64,000 nucleotides of DNA, from NCBI RefSeq assembly GCF_013149785.1, contig NZ_JABEZU010000001.1, positions 1,240,001 to 1,304,000 on the forward strand, written 5' to 3'. The notes beneath the pieces were generated by a model. It ran no database searches, had not been told where the DNA came from, and was given only the letters and a program-made list of their open reading frames with translations. This document shows, in pieces, positions 15,913 to 25,344 of the stretch. Every line of letters begins with the position of its first letter. The stretch's first letter is position 1. The position numbers and the translations under genes are program-made. This stretch comes from Isoptericola halotolerans. GTDB lineage: Bacteria; Actinomycetota; Actinomycetes; Actinomycetales; Cellulomonadaceae.

Positions 15913-16006
15913 GGGGTCGACACCGTCGTCGGCCACCTCGACCCGCCACGACCGCACGACATCGGCCGTCCGCCGTGCGTGCCGGTCCAGGAGACAGGAG
16001 CGAAGG

Positions 16007-17485
16007 ATGAAGAGGTCCGTAGCCCGCATCGCACTGGGGGTGGCCGCCGCGCTGGCGCTGACCCCGGTGCTGGCAGCGCACACCGACACGCCCGCCGTGG
16101 CCGACCAGCACGGTGGCAACTTGATCACCAACGGCGACATGGAGAACGGGACGGCCGGCTGGACGTCCTTCGGGGACGGGACCGTGAGCCCCGGCTGGTG
16201 GCCCGTCCACGGGGGCAGCCAGGCGCTGCGGTACACGGACCGGACCGCGTCCTGGAACGGACCGGCCCAGGACGTGACGGCGGCTCTGTCGAACGGCGCC
16301 ACCTACTCCACGAGCGCCTGGATGCGGACGGAGAGCGGGACCCCGGACGGCAAGGTGACGTTGGCCGTCACCGCCGGCGGCACCACCGACTACGTCGCGC
16401 TCGCGCAGGGCGCCGTCGACCCGTGGGGCTGGACGGAGCTCACCGGCGAGGCCACCGTGTCCTGGTCGGGGACGCTCGAGTCCGCGACCCTGTACGTCGA
16501 GACGACCAGTGGCACCGACGACTTCCGCATCGACGACGTCGCCGTCCTCGGCGACCACGACGGAGGAGGGTCCACCTGCGACCTGCCGGGCTCGTACCGC
16601 TGGTCCTCCACCGGGCCGCTCGCCCAGCCGGGCCCCGGGTGGGCCTCGCTCAAGGACTTCACGACGGTCCCGTACGACGGCGGGCACCTCGTCTACGCCA
16701 CCACGCACGACTTCGGCGACTCATGGGGATCGATGGCCTTCGACGTCTTCGGCGACTGGTCCGAGATGGGGTCGGCCGCCCAGCACGGCATGCAGTCCTC
16801 GACCGTGGCGCCCTCGCTGTTCCACTTCGAACCGGCCGACACCTGGGTGCTCGCCTACCAGTGGGGTGAGTGGCCGTTCATCTACCGCACGTCGGACGAT
16901 CCGACGAACCCGAACGGATGGTCGTCGCCGAGCCCCCTGTTCACCGGGTCCATCCAGAACTCGGACACAGGCCCGATCGATCAGGCGCTCATCGCCGACG
17001 ACACCCACATGTACCTGTTCTTCGCCGGGGACAACGGGAACATCTACCGGTCCAGCATGCCGCTCGAGAACTTCCCGGGGAGCTTCGGGTCGTCCTACGA
17101 CGTGATCATGAGCGACACCACGAACAACCTGTTCGAGGCCGTCCAGGTCTACCGGGTCGACGGCACCGGCGAGTACCTCATGATCGTCGAGGCGATCGGC
17201 GCGAACGGCCGGTACTTCCGCTCCTTCACGGCAGACAGCCTCGACGGGCAGTGGACGCCGCAGGCCGCGACGGAGTCCAACCCGTTCGCGGGGAAGGCGA
17301 ACAGCGGCGCCACCTGGACGGACGACATCAGCCACGGCGAGCTCATCCGCACCAGCGCCGACCAGACGATGACCGTGGACCCCTGCAACCTGCAGCTGCT
17401 GTACCAGGGCCGTGACCCGGGCTCCGACGGAGTGGACTACGGCCTGCTCCCGTACCGTCCCGGACTGCTCACCCTGCAGAGCTGA
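16007..17485 (+). CDS. secreted alpha-L-arabinofuranosidase (GH62) with N-terminal CBM
   Basis: A 492-residue secreted enzyme. The Sec signal peptide of about 32 residues ends near TPAVADQ. A carbohydrate-binding beta-sandwich (about 36-185; [18 protein letters not shown]) resembles CBM4/9/22. GH62 runs from about residue 190 ([15 protein letters not shown]). [14 protein letters not shown] and FEAVQVY carry candidate catalytic Asp, Asp and Glu, and [14 protein letters not shown] is near the end. GH62 enzymes remove arabinose side chains from arabinoxylan. A good SD (GGAGCGAAGG) precedes the ATG. Two LacI-type boxes upstream suggest regulation by xylan- or cellulose-derived sugars. Confidence 0.9.
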   Translation: MKRSVARIALGVAAALALTPVLAAHTDTPAVADQHGGNLITNGDMENGTAGWTSFGDGTVSPGWWPVHGGSQALRYTDRTASWNGPAQDVTAALSNGATYSTSAWMRTESGTPDGKVTLAVTAGGTTDYVALAQGAVDPWGWTELTGEATVSWSGTLESATLYVETTSGTDDFRIDDVAVLGDHDGGGSTCDLPGSYRWSSTGPLAQPGPGWASLKDFTTVPYDGGHLVYATTHDFGDSWGSMAFDVFGDWSEMGSAAQHGMQSSTVAPSLFHFEPADTWVLAYQWGEWPFIYRTSDDPTNPNGWSSPSPLFTGSIQNSDTGPIDQALIADDTHMYLFFAGDNGNIYRSSMPLENFPGSFGSSYDVIMSDTTNNLFEAVQVYRVDGTGEYLMIVEAIGANGRYFRSFTADSLDGQWTPQAATESNPFAGKANSGATWTDDISHGELIRTSADQTMTVDPCNLQLLYQGRDPGSDGVDYGLLPYRPGLLTLQS

Positions 17486-17497
17486 GCAGACCATCTG

Positions 17498-17541
17498 CGG
17501 TCCGCGCCACGACCCGGGCTGCCGGGTCGTGGCGCGGACCG
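17498..17541. terminator. bidirectional hairpin terminator between GH62 and pncB
   Basis: Perfect 20-bp arms (17498-17517 and 17522-17541) with a GCTG loop, centred between convergent genes. There is no T-tract on either side. Symmetry makes it usable from both strands. Confidence 0.75.
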
Positions 17542-17558
17542 TGCGCCGGACGGGCTGC

Positions 17559-18992
17559 TCACAACCCCCATGTGACCGTCGGGATCGCTGCCTCGCCGTG
17601 CGACAGCCGCCTGGCACCGCGCGGCAGCTCGGCACGGGACGTCCGGTGCTGGGTCGCGGCGTTGGCCACGCCGTACGCACCCACCCAGCGGGAGTCGACC
17701 GCGCCGTCGGTCACCAGCGGCACGTGCAGCCGACGCAGGCGGCCGTCGTCGGCGCCGAGCTCGCTGCCGTCCGGCTCCCAGGCGACGACGTCCTCGTCCG
17801 GGCCCGTGACCAGCACCTCCTCGACGGCGCGGCCGTCACCGTCGAGGCGGCGTGCCGCCGCCTTGCGACCTCCGCTGCTGGTCTTGCGCACCGAGCTCTT
17901 CTCCACCGGCTGCATGCGCCCGCCGGAGTCCGTGCGGGCGACCAGCTTGTAGACCATGCCGCAGGTCGGGGCGCCGGACCCGGTCACGAGCGACGTGCCC
18001 ACGCCGTAGACGTCCACGGGTGCGGCGGCCAGACCGGCGATGGCATGCTCGTCGAGGTCGGAGGTGACCACGATCTTCGTCTCCGTGGCCCCCAGGGTGT
18101 CGAGCTGCTCGCGCACCTCGACGGCGAGCGCACCGAGGTCGCCGGAGTCGAGCCGCACGGAACCCAGGCCGGTACCTGCCGCCTCGACGGCGCGCTCGAC
18201 GCCGCGCCGGACGTCGTAGGTGTCGACCAGCAGCGTGGTGCCGGCGCCGAAGGCCGCGACCTGGGAGGCGAAGGCCGACGGCTCGTCGTCGTGCAACAGG
18301 GTGAACGCGTGCGCCGCGGTGCCGATCGTGTCCAGGCCGTAGCGGAATCCCGCCTCCAGGTTGCTGGTCCCGGCGAACCCGGCCACCACGGCCGCCCGTG
18401 CGGCGGCGACGCCGGCCTGCTCGTGCGTGCGCCGCGAGCCCATCTCGAGCACCGGCCGGTCGACCGCGGCGCTCGTCATCCTCGAGGCCGCCGAGGCGAT
18501 CGCCGAGTCGTGGTTGAGGATGGCCAGCACGAGCGTCTCCAGCACCACGGCCTCGGCGAAGGTGCCCTCCACCTGCAGCACCGGCGACCCGGGGAAGAAC
18601 GTCTCGCCCTCCGCGTAGCCGGTGATCGTCCCGGTGAAGCGGTAGCCGCGCAGGAAGTCGAGCGTGCGCTCGTCGACCACGCCGGCCCCTTCGAGGTACG
18701 CCAGCTCGGTGTCGCCGAAGCGGAAGGCGGGCAGCGCCTCGAGGACCCGACCGGTCCCCGCGACCACGCCGTAGCGTCGCCCGGCCGGCAGCCTGCGGGT
18801 GAACACCTCGAACACGCAGTGCCGGTGCGCGGTGCCGTCGGCCAGCGCGGCCTGCAGCATGGTGAGCTCGTACCGGTCCGTCAGCAGGGACAGCGACGGC
18901 CGCAGCGCTGGCAGAGGGGCGGCCGGCAGCGACAGCGGCGAGGCGGGGGACTCGGGCGACGAGGCACCGTCGCCCCGGTTCGCGTCGTTCAT
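17559..18992 (-). CDS. pncB: nicotinate phosphoribosyltransferase
   Basis: A 477-residue cytoplasmic enzyme joining nicotinate and PRPP to nicotinate mononucleotide in NAD salvage. [15 protein letters not shown] begins the conserved core at about residue 35. [38 protein letters not shown] and [11 protein letters not shown] are PncB signatures of the nicotinate (not nicotinamide) branch. A TACGGT box ends 6 nt before the ATG, suggesting a leaderless transcript. It is divergent from clpS, as commonly seen in actinobacteria. Confidence 0.95.
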   Translation of the reverse strand: MNDANRGDGASSPESPASPLSLPAAPLPALRPSLSLLTDRYELTMLQAALADGTAHRHCVFEVFTRRLPAGRRYGVVAGTGRVLEALPAFRFGDTELAYLEGAGVVDERTLDFLRGYRFTGTITGYAEGETFFPGSPVLQVEGTFAEAVVLETLVLAILNHDSAIASAASRMTSAAVDRPVLEMGSRRTHEQAGVAAARAAVVAGFAGTSNLEAGFRYGLDTIGTAAHAFTLLHDDEPSAFASQVAAFGAGTTLLVDTYDVRRGVERAVEAAGTGLGSVRLDSGDLGALAVEVREQLDTLGATETKIVVTSDLDEHAIAGLAAAPVDVYGVGTSLVTGSGAPTCGMVYKLVARTDSGGRMQPVEKSSVRKTSSGGRKAAARRLDGDGRAVEEVLVTGPDEDVVAWEPDGSELGADDGRLRRLHVPLVTDGAVDSRWVGAYGVANAATQHRTSRAELPRGARRLSHGEAAIPTVTWGL

Positions 18993-18998
18993 GCCCCC

Positions 18999-19004
18999 AC
19001 CGTA
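18999..19004 (-). promoter_or_regulatory. -10 box of a leaderless promoter (pncB)
   Basis: TACGGT on the minus strand, 6 nt before the pncB ATG. Confidence 0.5.
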
Positions 19005-19048
19005 GGGCTCGGCGGGGCGCGGAGCAGCATCAGCGGCGCGTGTCCCCC

Positions 19049-19054
19049 TACCCT
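19049..19054 (+). promoter_or_regulatory. -10 box of a leaderless promoter (clpS)
   Basis: TACCCT, 6 nt before the clpS GTG at 19061. Confidence 0.5.
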
Positions 19055-19060
19055 GGTGCT

Positions 19061-19387
19061 GTGACGACGAGCTCGGCGACGCAGGAGGACACCCGCACCG
19101 AGGAGGTGTCCCGGCTCTCCGACCCCTGGGTGACGATCGTGTGGAACGACCCCGTCAACCTCATGAGCTATGTCGCCTACGTCTTCGAGAGCTACTTCGG
19201 CTACCCGCAGGCCAAGGCCGCGAAGCTCATGCTGCAGGTGCACCACGAGGGTCGTGCCGTCGTCTCGACCGGTCCGCGAGAACGCATGGAGGTCGACGTG
19301 CAGGCGATGCACGGGTTCGGCCTGTGGGCCACGCTGCAGCAGTCAGGGGCGCCGGGCGGCTCCGCGGGCGCGGGGGAGGACGCGTGA
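19061..19387 (+). CDS. clpS: ATP-dependent Clp protease adaptor ClpS
   Basis: A 108-residue adaptor that delivers N-degron substrates to ClpA/ClpC. After a flexible N-terminus of about 25 residues the core reads [26 protein letters not shown], then [22 protein letters not shown], containing the Asn-Asp pair and His residues of the N-end pocket. GTG at 19061 is chosen because a TACCCT -10 box lies 6 nt upstream; an in-frame codon 21 bp earlier would lie before that promoter. It is coupled to the DUF2017 gene by GTGA. Confidence 0.94.
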   Translation: MTTSSATQEDTRTEEVSRLSDPWVTIVWNDPVNLMSYVAYVFESYFGYPQAKAAKLMLQVHHEGRAVVSTGPRERMEVDVQAMHGFGLWATLQQSGAPGGSAGAGEDA

Positions 19388-20058
19388 CGCCGTTCCGGGC
19401 GACGCCGGCGGGGTTCGTCGCGCGCTGGGAACCCGTCGAGCGTGAGGTGCTGGCCCGCGTGGCCCGCGACGTCGCCGGGCTGCTGAGTGCCGACGCCGGT
19501 CTGCCCGACGAGGTGACCGACCAGGAGGTGGCCTTCACCGGCGTGGCCCGCATCCCGCGGGACCCCGCCGTGCAGCGACTGCTCCCCGACGCCCACCGGG
19601 AGGACGCCGAGGTCGCCGCCGAGTTCCGGCACCTGACGCAGACCGATCTCGCCGCGGGCAAGGTGTCCCGGCTGCACACGTTCGCGGACACCGTCGAGGC
19701 AGCCGACGACGGCGGCGTGGCCGGTCCTGGCTCCGACGGGCAGGTGCTGGTCGCCCGGGACGCGGCGCAGGACTTCGCGGGGGCGCTGACCGACGTGCGT
19801 CTGGTGCTCGGCGAACGGCTGGGCCTGGACGACGACGCCGACGTCGAGCACCTGCATCACGAGGTCCTGACGGGCCTGGGCGTCGTCGAGGAGGCCGACG
19901 ACGTGGATCCGGACGCTGATCCTGACGTGGACGACGCCGGCCTGGACGCCGAGCAGCGCTCCTACTGGGGCGGCGTGTTCGTCGCGGCCGGGTTCGCCCA
20001 GGAGTCCCTCATGGACGAGATGCTCGCCGAGCTGCGCGCCCGCCGGGGCGCGGGCTGA
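19384..20058 (+). CDS. DUF2017 domain protein
   Basis: A 224-residue protein regularly found directly after clpS in actinobacteria. Visible family features are [24 protein letters not shown] at the start, [34 protein letters not shown] in the middle and [21 protein letters not shown] near the end. An acidic insertion lies around residues 165-190. Function is unknown; conserved linkage suggests a part in ClpS-dependent proteolysis. The GTG overlaps the clpS stop by 4 bp. Confidence 0.88.
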   Translation: MTPFRATPAGFVARWEPVEREVLARVARDVAGLLSADAGLPDEVTDQEVAFTGVARIPRDPAVQRLLPDAHREDAEVAAEFRHLTQTDLAAGKVSRLHTFADTVEAADDGGVAGPGSDGQVLVARDAAQDFAGALTDVRLVLGERLGLDDDADVEHLHHEVLTGLGVVEEADDVDPDADPDVDDAGLDAEQRSYWGGVFVAAGFAQESLMDEMLAELRARRGAG

Positions 20059-20317
20059 GACCTCCTCGGACCGGCGGGTGGAGACGCCCCGGGCGGGCGT
20101 CGAGCTCCGCGAGGATGGCCTCGGCCACGGCGAGGTCGCGGCCGAGGGACGACGGTGACCCGCCGTGCCGGACCGCAGGAGCGCCGTCCCGACGACCTGT
20201 CGCACCGCGCTCCTGGCCGATGCCGGCACCCGCCAGGTCACGGAGGGCGACCCTGCCCTCGACCCGCAGCAGCGGGATGCGGAACAGGCGGGCCACGAGG
20301 CGGATCTCGATGATCAC
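20009..20317 (-). CDS. small hypothetical protein
   Basis: A possible 102-residue protein starting at GTG 20317, 7 nt after the stop of the YtxH-like gene, with TGAGG as a weak ribosome site. The opening IIEIRLVARLFRIPLLRVEGRVALRDLAG looks like an amphipathic helix and codon third positions are GC rich. The rest is low complexity, and the end overlaps the convergent DUF2017 gene by 50 bp. No family is recognised; it may be non-coding. Confidence 0.35.
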   Translation of the reverse strand: MIIEIRLVARLFRIPLLRVEGRVALRDLAGAGIGQERGATGRRDGAPAVRHGGSPSSLGRDLAVAEAILAELDARPGRLHPPVRGGLSPRPGGRAARRASRP

Positions 20318-20324
20318 GACGACC

Positions 20325-20543
20325 TCACGGCTCGCCCAGCCTGATGTCGGCGTACGGGTCCGGCCTCCTCGACGGGGAAGCGGTCGAGGAGTCCCCGGAC
20401 TCGGTGGCACGAGCACGCAGCGCCTCGACGAGCGTGCCGGCCGCCGACCGGATCCTCGCGTACTGCTCCCGGCCCGCGCGGGTGCCGGCCACGTACCCCA
20501 GCCCGAAGAAGATCGCCCGGCCGAGCGTCCTACGACCGATCAT
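20325..20543 (-). CDS. YtxH-like small membrane protein
   Basis: A 72-residue protein. IFFGLGYVAGTRAGREQYARI (about 10-30) is a short glycine-rich membrane segment followed by the basic amphipathic region seen in YtxH-type and actinobacterial small membrane proteins. ATG at 20543 overlaps the upstream gene end by 14 bp; the longer reading to 20600 is basic and lacks family character. It is the third gene of a minus-strand operon with the coiled-coil protein, and is possibly stress related. Confidence 0.6.
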   Translation of the reverse strand: MIGRRTLGRAIFFGLGYVAGTRAGREQYARIRSAAGTLVEALRARATESGDSSTASPSRRPDPYADIRLGEP

Positions 20544-20742
20544 CCTGGTCCTCCTGGTCGTGCGCGTCCTGCCGGTCCCGGATCGCCGAGACAGCGGCAC
20601 TGAGCGCTGTGACCCCGGCCACGGTGCCGAGCGAGACCAGTCCGGTCCTCACCGCCGTGCTCCCGGAGCGCTTCGACCCGCCGCCCAGCGCCTCCGTGGC
20701 ACGACGGACCAACGACTTCTTGCGGAACGGAAAAGCCATCAT
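20530..20742 (-). CDS. small hypothetical membrane-associated protein
   Basis: A 70-residue protein starting MMAFPFRKKS. A basic N-terminus is followed by a weakly hydrophobic segment (about 32-52, VRTGLVSLGTVAGVTALSAAVSAI) and a charged tail (DRQDAHDQEDQDDRS). No family is recognised. It overlaps the coiled-coil gene by 4 bp and the YtxH-like gene by 14 bp, so all three are translated together. The opposite charges of its N- and C-termini suggest membrane anchoring with an acidic cytoplasmic tail. Confidence 0.6.
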   Translation of the reverse strand: MMAFPFRKKSLVRRATEALGGGSKRSGSTAVRTGLVSLGTVAGVTALSAAVSAIRDRQDAHDQEDQDDRS

Positions 20743-21656
20743 GATGCCCTCGCCTTCCGACCGCGTCGCGGGACACGGTCTCGGATCTCCTCGACGACCT
20801 CGGCCTTGCGCGTCGAGCGACTGATCTGCAGCCCCATCTCGCCCGCGAGGTCGAGCAGCTGGTCCTTCGTCATGTCGTCGAGGTCCAGCGGGTCGGTGTC
20901 GGCGTCGGCGCCGAGCTCTCGCCCCTCCGACGCGGCGGCCTCCGTGCGCTGGTCGACGGCGTCCGCCCGCCGTCGAGCAGCCTGCGCCTGGTCCTCGGCC
21001 TGGCCGGCGATACGTTCGGCCCGCTCGCTCGCCTCGTCGGCGGCCTGCCGGGCGGCGGCCGACGCCTCCTCGGCCAGCTCGCGGGCGTGTCCGAGCTGCT
21101 GCCTGGCTCGTTCGATCGCCTTCTCGGCGCTTTCCTGGGCCTTCTCGGCGCGTTCCTGCGCCTGTTCCAGCTGGGCGTCGACGTCGGCCTGCGTGGAGTC
21201 GACCCGTCGGGCCGCGAGCACCTCGGCGCGGTCCTTCTTCGCCGCGACGTAGGCGTCCGCCTCCTGTCGCGCGTCGTCCACCACCCGGGAGATCTCGCGG
21301 TCGGCCTCCTCGCGCGCGGCCTCGACCCGCTGCCGACCCTCGGCCTCGACCTGCGCGACGGCCTCGGACTGCTCCTTGGCGTTCTCAGCCTCTTCGTGGG
21401 CGAGGGTCTCGAGCTCGTGGGCCCGCTCCATGGCGGCGTCCACGCGGGCCAGCCGGCTGTCGGCACCGTCGCCGAACGGCACGGCGTCGGAGACCGTCGC
21501 CGCGGCGTGCCGTCCGACGTCCCGGAGGCTGTTCCCGGCGCTCTCCGCCGGGCCCTTCACCGTCGAGTCGAGCGCCCACACCAGATTCTTCGGGAGATCG
21601 GCCAGGCCGCGCCGCGCCTGGTGCCCCAGCCATGACAGGGGGTTCGAGCTCATCAT
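20739..21656 (-). CDS. long coiled-coil protein with C-terminal Rho_N/SAP-like motif
   Basis: A 305-residue protein. The first 70 residues are ordered (SSNPLSWLGHQARRGLADLPKNL). A very long Ala/Glu/Gln/Arg-rich coiled coil spans about 75-245, with repeated AREEADREIS- and AEKAQESAEKA-like heptads. The end, MTKDQLLDLAGEMGLQISRSTRKAEVVEEIR (about 265-295), resembles a Rho N-terminal/SAP helix-extended-loop motif that can bind nucleic acid. A good SD (AAGGAGCG) precedes ATG. It heads an operon with two small membrane proteins. An envelope or stress structural role is guessed, not shown. Confidence 0.7.
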   Translation of the reverse strand: MMSSNPLSWLGHQARRGLADLPKNLVWALDSTVKGPAESAGNSLRDVGRHAAATVSDAVPFGDGADSRLARVDAAMERAHELETLAHEEAENAKEQSEAVAQVEAEGRQRVEAAREEADREISRVVDDARQEADAYVAAKKDRAEVLAARRVDSTQADVDAQLEQAQERAEKAQESAEKAIERARQQLGHARELAEEASAAARQAADEASERAERIAGQAEDQAQAARRRADAVDQRTEAAASEGRELGADADTDPLDLDDMTKDQLLDLAGEMGLQISRSTRKAEVVEEIRDRVPRRGRKARAS

Positions 21657-21825
21657 CGATCGCTCCTTCTCGTGTCTGCCGACGCCGCAGCACCTCGTCT
21701 GCTGCGTCGGCCCCCCGCTCGTTCAGAGAACGGCGGATCCGTCGAGCACGCAACCCCACCTTCACCTGTGGCCCTCACCACGCGTGTCGCCGATCACGAA
21801 CCCGGTGACCAGGGCCGTGCGCGGA

Positions 21826-21831
21826 TAGGCT
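21826..21831 (+). promoter_or_regulatory. -10 box of a leaderless promoter (murI)
   Basis: TAGGCT, 7 nt before the murI GTG at 21839. Confidence 0.5.
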
Positions 21832-21838
21832 GCCAGCC

Positions 21839-22642
21839 GTGAACGACGCCCCCATCGGGATCTTCGACAGCGGGGTGGGCGGTCTGACGGTCGCCCGCTC
21901 GGTGCTCGACCAGCTCCCGCACGAGCAGCTGCACTACATCGGCGACACGGCGAACGGCCCGTACGGCCCCAAGCCGCTCGCCGCCGTGCGCGCGATGGCG
22001 CTCGCGGTGATGGACCGGCTCGTCGACGACGGCGTGAAGATGCTCGTCATCGCGTGCAACTCCGCCTCCGCCGTCGCGCTGCGTGACGCCCGCGAGCGGT
22101 ACACCGTGCGCCGGGGCATCCCGGTGGTGGAGGTGATCCTGCCGGCGGCCCGCCGCGCCGTCGTCGCCTCCCGCTCGGGCCGCATCGGCGTGATCGGGAC
22201 CAAGGCCACGGTCGACTCGCTGGCGTACGACGACGCGTTCGCCGTCACCCCGGGCCTGCAGCTCACGAGCAAGGCGTGCCCCGAGTTCGTGCGGCTGGCC
22301 GAGGAAGGGACGACGTCGGGCCCCGAGGCGCTGGAGATCGCCACCGAGTACCTCGCCCCGGTCAAGGCCGCCGGGGTGGACACGCTCGTGCTGGGCTGCA
22401 CCCACTACCCGTTGCTGACGGGTCCCATCTCGTACGTGATGGGCCAGGACGTGACGCTGGTGTCCTCGGCGGAGGAGACCGCGATGGACGTGTACCGCAA
22501 GCTCGTCGCGCACGACCTGGAGCGTCCGCTCGACGCGCCGCCCCCGGAGCACCGTTTCGCGACGACGGGTGACCCGCAGCAGTTCGAGCGTCTCGCGCGG
22601 CGTTTCCTCGGGCCTGAGGTCAACCTCGTGGAGGCGGCATGA
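21839..22642 (+). CDS. murI: glutamate racemase
   Basis: A 267-residue cofactor-independent racemase providing D-glutamate for peptidoglycan. [17 protein letters not shown] (about 5-21) holds the Asp-Ser pair, VIACNSASA the first catalytic Cys, and [11 protein letters not shown] the second Cys-Thr-His group. GTG at 21839 follows a TAGGCT box by 7 nt, so the message is probably leaderless. It is coupled by ATGA to the MBL-fold gene, and that by GTGA to a DUF3054 gene. Confidence 0.96.
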   Translation: MNDAPIGIFDSGVGGLTVARSVLDQLPHEQLHYIGDTANGPYGPKPLAAVRAMALAVMDRLVDDGVKMLVIACNSASAVALRDARERYTVRRGIPVVEVILPAARRAVVASRSGRIGVIGTKATVDSLAYDDAFAVTPGLQLTSKACPEFVRLAEEGTTSGPEALEIATEYLAPVKAAGVDTLVLGCTHYPLLTGPISYVMGQDVTLVSSAEETAMDVYRKLVAHDLERPLDAPPPEHRFATTGDPQQFERLARRFLGPEVNLVEAA

Positions 22643-23442
22643 GACTCGTGCCCGTCGGTGTCTCCGGCTCGCTGCCCGGGCCCGACTCGCCGGCCTCGAG
22701 CTACCTGGTGCAGGCCTCCGACGGGGAGCGGGACTGGAGCGTCGTGCTCGATCTCGGCTCGGGTGCTCTCGGTGCCTTGCAGCGGCACGTCGACCCGCTG
22801 GACATCGATGCGGTGGCCCTGTCGCACCTGCACCCGGACCACTGCGCCGACCTCAGCGGGCTCTACGTGTACCTGCGCTACCACCCGGTGCGTGGCTCGC
22901 ACCGCAGCGGGGTGCCCCGTCGTCTGCCCGTCCTGGGTCCGACGACCTCCCGTGAGCGGGCCGCCGAGATGTACGGGCTGGCCCCGGGCGAGGACATGGA
23001 CGCCGAGTACGCGTTCCGGACCTGGGAGCCGGGCCGGGCCGTGCAGGTCGGCCCGTTGACGCTCGAGGCGTTCCCCGTCCTGCACCCGGTCGAGGCGTAC
23101 GGCATCCGGGTGACCGGCCCGTCGACACGGCGGCCGGGGGAGCAGACCACCCTGGTGTTCTCCGGCGACACCGACTACTGCGACTCCCTCGTCGAGGGTG
23201 CTCGCGGCGCGGACCTGCTGCTGTGCGAGGCGGCCTTCCTCGAGGGTCGCGACGACGGCGTCACGGGTATCCACCTGACCGGGCACCGCGCGGGCCGGGT
23301 CGCCACCGAGGCGCGGGCCGCCCGTCTGCTGCTGACCCACCTGACCGTCTGGACGGACCCGGCCGATGCGCTGGCCGAGGCGCGCGGCACCTACGACGGG
23401 CCGCTGGACGTGGCCGTCCCCGGCCAGGTGTACGAGCTGTGA
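22639..23442 (+). CDS. MBL-fold metallohydrolase
   Basis: A 267-residue metallo-beta-lactamase-fold hydrolase. [23 protein letters not shown] (about 55-77) contains the HxHxDH metal motif. [12 protein letters not shown] supplies the bridging Asp, and [10 protein letters not shown] plus LLLTHLT the later His ligands. Similarity in layout to RNase Z/cyclic phosphodiesterase-type proteins is evident, and this gene often follows murI in actinobacteria. The substrate is unknown. It overlaps murI by 4 bp. Confidence 0.88.
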   Translation: MRLVPVGVSGSLPGPDSPASSYLVQASDGERDWSVVLDLGSGALGALQRHVDPLDIDAVALSHLHPDHCADLSGLYVYLRYHPVRGSHRSGVPRRLPVLGPTTSRERAAEMYGLAPGEDMDAEYAFRTWEPGRAVQVGPLTLEAFPVLHPVEAYGIRVTGPSTRRPGEQTTLVFSGDTDYCDSLVEGARGADLLLCEAAFLEGRDDGVTGIHLTGHRAGRVATEARAARLLLTHLTVWTDPADALAEARGTYDGPLDVAVPGQVYEL

Positions 23443-23822
23443 GCACGGTGACGCCGGCGCGGCGCGTCTGGCCTGCCGCCGTCGGCGACGTCGTGTCCGT
23501 GGGGGCCTTCGCGGTCGTCGGCACGGCCAACCACGGGTCCGGCGGGTCGCTCGGCCACGTGCTCGCGGTCGCGGCCCCGTTCCTGATCGGGCTGGCCGTC
23601 GGGTGGCTCGTCGCCCGGGCCTGGCGCGCTCCCGCCCGGCTGTGGCCGACCGGCGTCGTGGTCTGGGCCGCGACGGTGGTGCTCGGGCTGGCGCTCCGGC
23701 CGCTGTTCGTCGGTGGGCTCGAGTGGTCCTTCGTGCTCGTGACGGCGGGCTTCCTCGCGGTCACGATGCTCGGCTGGCGCACGATCGCGTCTCTGATCCG
23801 CCGGGCCGCCAGCTCCCGCTGA
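23439..23822 (+). CDS. DUF3054 membrane protein
   Basis: A 127-residue protein with four predicted membrane helices, starting AVGDVVSVGAFAVVGTANHGS and including LAVAAPFLIGLAVGWLVARAW, GVVVWAATVVLGLALRPLF and FVLVTAGFLAVTMLGW. This matches DUF3054, of unknown function. The GTG at 23439 overlaps the MBL gene stop by 4 bp. It is the last gene of the murI operon and is followed directly by a long hairpin shared with the convergent rdgB. Confidence 0.88.
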   Translation: MSTVTPARRVWPAAVGDVVSVGAFAVVGTANHGSGGSLGHVLAVAAPFLIGLAVGWLVARAWRAPARLWPTGVVVWAATVVLGLALRPLFVGGLEWSFVLVTAGFLAVTMLGWRTIASLIRRAASSR

Positions 23823-23823
23823 G

Positions 23824-23898
23824 GGTTGTGGGCGCGATTTCTGGCCTGCGATACCCGCTCAGACCAGGCAAAACGGGCCAGAGATCGCGCCCACAACC
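23824..23898. terminator. long hairpin between convergent DUF3054 and rdgB
   Basis: Arms 23824-23846 and 23876-23898 pair over 23 bp with a single T-G wobble, around a 29-nt loop. It starts 1 nt after the DUF3054 stop and ends 22 bp from the rdgB stop. No T-tract is present. Confidence 0.75.
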
Positions 23899-23920
23899 GC
23901 ACCACCGGGGTGGGGCGGCG

Positions 23921-24589
23921 TCAGAGGGCGGCGGCGATCTCGGGTGCGAGCGCGCGCAGCGCCTTGCCGCGGTGGCTGATCGCGTTCTTCTCGTCGGGGC
24001 TCAGCTCCGCCGACGTGCGGGTGCCGGGCCGGCCGTCCGGCGTCGTCGGCTGCTCGGTCGGCACCAGGATCGGGTCGTAGCCGAAGCCGTGCGTGCCGCG
24101 CGGCTCGCGCACCAGCACTCCCGGCATCTCGCCGAGGCACACCTCCTCGCGGCCGTCGGGCGTCACGAGCGCTGCCGCGCAGACGAACGCCGCGCCCCGG
24201 TGCTCGTCGCGCACGTCGCCGAGCTGGGCGAGCAGCAGGCCGAGGTTCGCGACGTCGTCGCCGTGGCGGCCGGCCCAGCGTGCCGAGAAGATCCCCGGTG
24301 CCCCGCCGAGCACGTCGACGCTGAGCCCCGAGTCGTCGGCGACGGCGGGCAGCCCGGTGGCCCGCGCGAGCGCCCGGGCCTTGATCAGCGCGTTCTCGCC
24401 GAACGTCACCCCGTCCTCGACGGGCTCGGGGGCGCCGAGGTCACCGGCGCTGACGACGGCGTCGTCGGGCAGCGAGTCCAGGCCAGGCCGGGCGCGCAGG
24501 ATCGCCAGGAGCTCGACGAGCTTCTTGCGGTTGTGCGTGGCGACGACGAGCCGGGCCGACGACGGGACGGCGACGGTGCTGGCGGCCAC
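23921..24589 (-). CDS. rdgB: RdgB/HAM1 non-canonical purine NTP pyrophosphatase
   Basis: A 222-residue house-cleaning enzyme hydrolysing dITP/XTP to monophosphates. VVATHNRKKLVELL (about 15-28), TFGENALIKARA, PAVADDSGLSVDVLGGAPGIFSARWAG, HGFGYDPI and ISHRGKALRAL are the family blocks in order. It starts 2 nt after the rph stop, so both are co-transcribed, a conserved actinobacterial arrangement with murI nearby. Confidence 0.95.
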   Translation of the reverse strand: MAASTVAVPSSARLVVATHNRKKLVELLAILRARPGLDSLPDDAVVSAGDLGAPEPVEDGVTFGENALIKARALARATGLPAVADDSGLSVDVLGGAPGIFSARWAGRHGDDVANLGLLLAQLGDVRDEHRGAAFVCAAALVTPDGREEVCLGEMPGVLVREPRGTHGFGYDPILVPTEQPTTPDGRPGTRTSAELSPDEKNAISHRGKALRALAPEIAAAL

Positions 24590-24591
24590 GG

Positions 24592-25326
24592 TCAGAGCTC
24601 CTGGGCGAGGGCGGCCTGCTGCAGCGCCGTCAGCTCGGCCGTCCCGGCCGTGGCGAGGTCGAGCAGCGCGTCCAGCTCGGCACGGTCGAACGGGACGCCC
24701 TCGGCGGTGCCCTGCACCTCGACGAAGGACCCGGTGCCCGTGGTGACCACGTTCATGTCGGTCTCGGCGCGGACGTCCTCCACGTAGGGCAGGTCGAGCA
24801 TGGGGGTGCCGTCGATGATGCCGACGCTCACCGCGGCGACCGAGCCGGTGAGCACCTGCTTGCCGCCCTTGACGTGCCCGTGCCGAGCGCCCCAGGCGAC
24901 CGCGTCCGCCAGGGCCACGTAGGCGCCGGTGATCGCAGCGGTCCGGGTGCCCCCGTCGGCCTGCAGCACGTCGCAGTCCAGCACGATCGTGTTCTCCCCG
25001 AGGGCGGTGACGTCGACGACGGCGCGCAGGGAACGGCCGATGAGCCGGGAGATCTCGTGCGTCCGGCCGCCGATCTTGCCCTTGACGGCCTCACGCTGCG
25101 AGCGGGTGTTCGTGGCGCGCGGCAGCATCGCGTACTCCGCGGTGACCCATCCCTCGCCGGAACCCTTCTTCCAGCGGGGCACGCCCTCGGTGAACGAGGC
25201 GGTGCACAGCACACGGGTCCTGCCGAACTCCACCAGGACGGAGCCCTCGGCGTGCTCGCTCCATCCCCGGGTGAACGTCACGGGTCGGAGCTGGTCGGGC
25301 GTGCGGCCGTCTTCGCGAAGCGTCAT
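24592..25326 (-). CDS. rph: ribonuclease PH
   Basis: A 244-residue phosphorolytic 3'-5' exonuclease that trims tRNA 3' ends. Features include [63 protein letters not shown] with the RNA-binding arginines, [23 protein letters not shown] with the phosphate site, and [16 protein letters not shown] at 25326 was chosen because TAGGGT ends 7 nt upstream; an in-frame ATG 18 bp earlier would lie across that promoter. It is followed by rdgB. Confidence 0.95.
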   Translation of the reverse strand: MTLREDGRTPDQLRPVTFTRGWSEHAEGSVLVEFGRTRVLCTASFTEGVPRWKKGSGEGWVTAEYAMLPRATNTRSQREAVKGKIGGRTHEISRLIGRSLRAVVDVTALGENTIVLDCDVLQADGGTRTAAITGAYVALADAVAWGARHGHVKGGKQVLTGSVAAVSVGIIDGTPMLDLPYVEDVRAETDMNVVTTGTGSFVEVQGTAEGVPFDRAELDALLDLATAGTAELTALQQAALAQEL

Positions 25327-25333
25327 GCCGCCC

Positions 25334-25339
25334 ACCCTA
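25334..25339 (-). promoter_or_regulatory. -10 box of a leaderless promoter (rph)
   Basis: TAGGGT on the minus strand, 7 nt before the rph ATG. The matching -35 position falls inside the adjacent long hairpin. Confidence 0.5.
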
Positions 25340-25344
25340 TCCAC

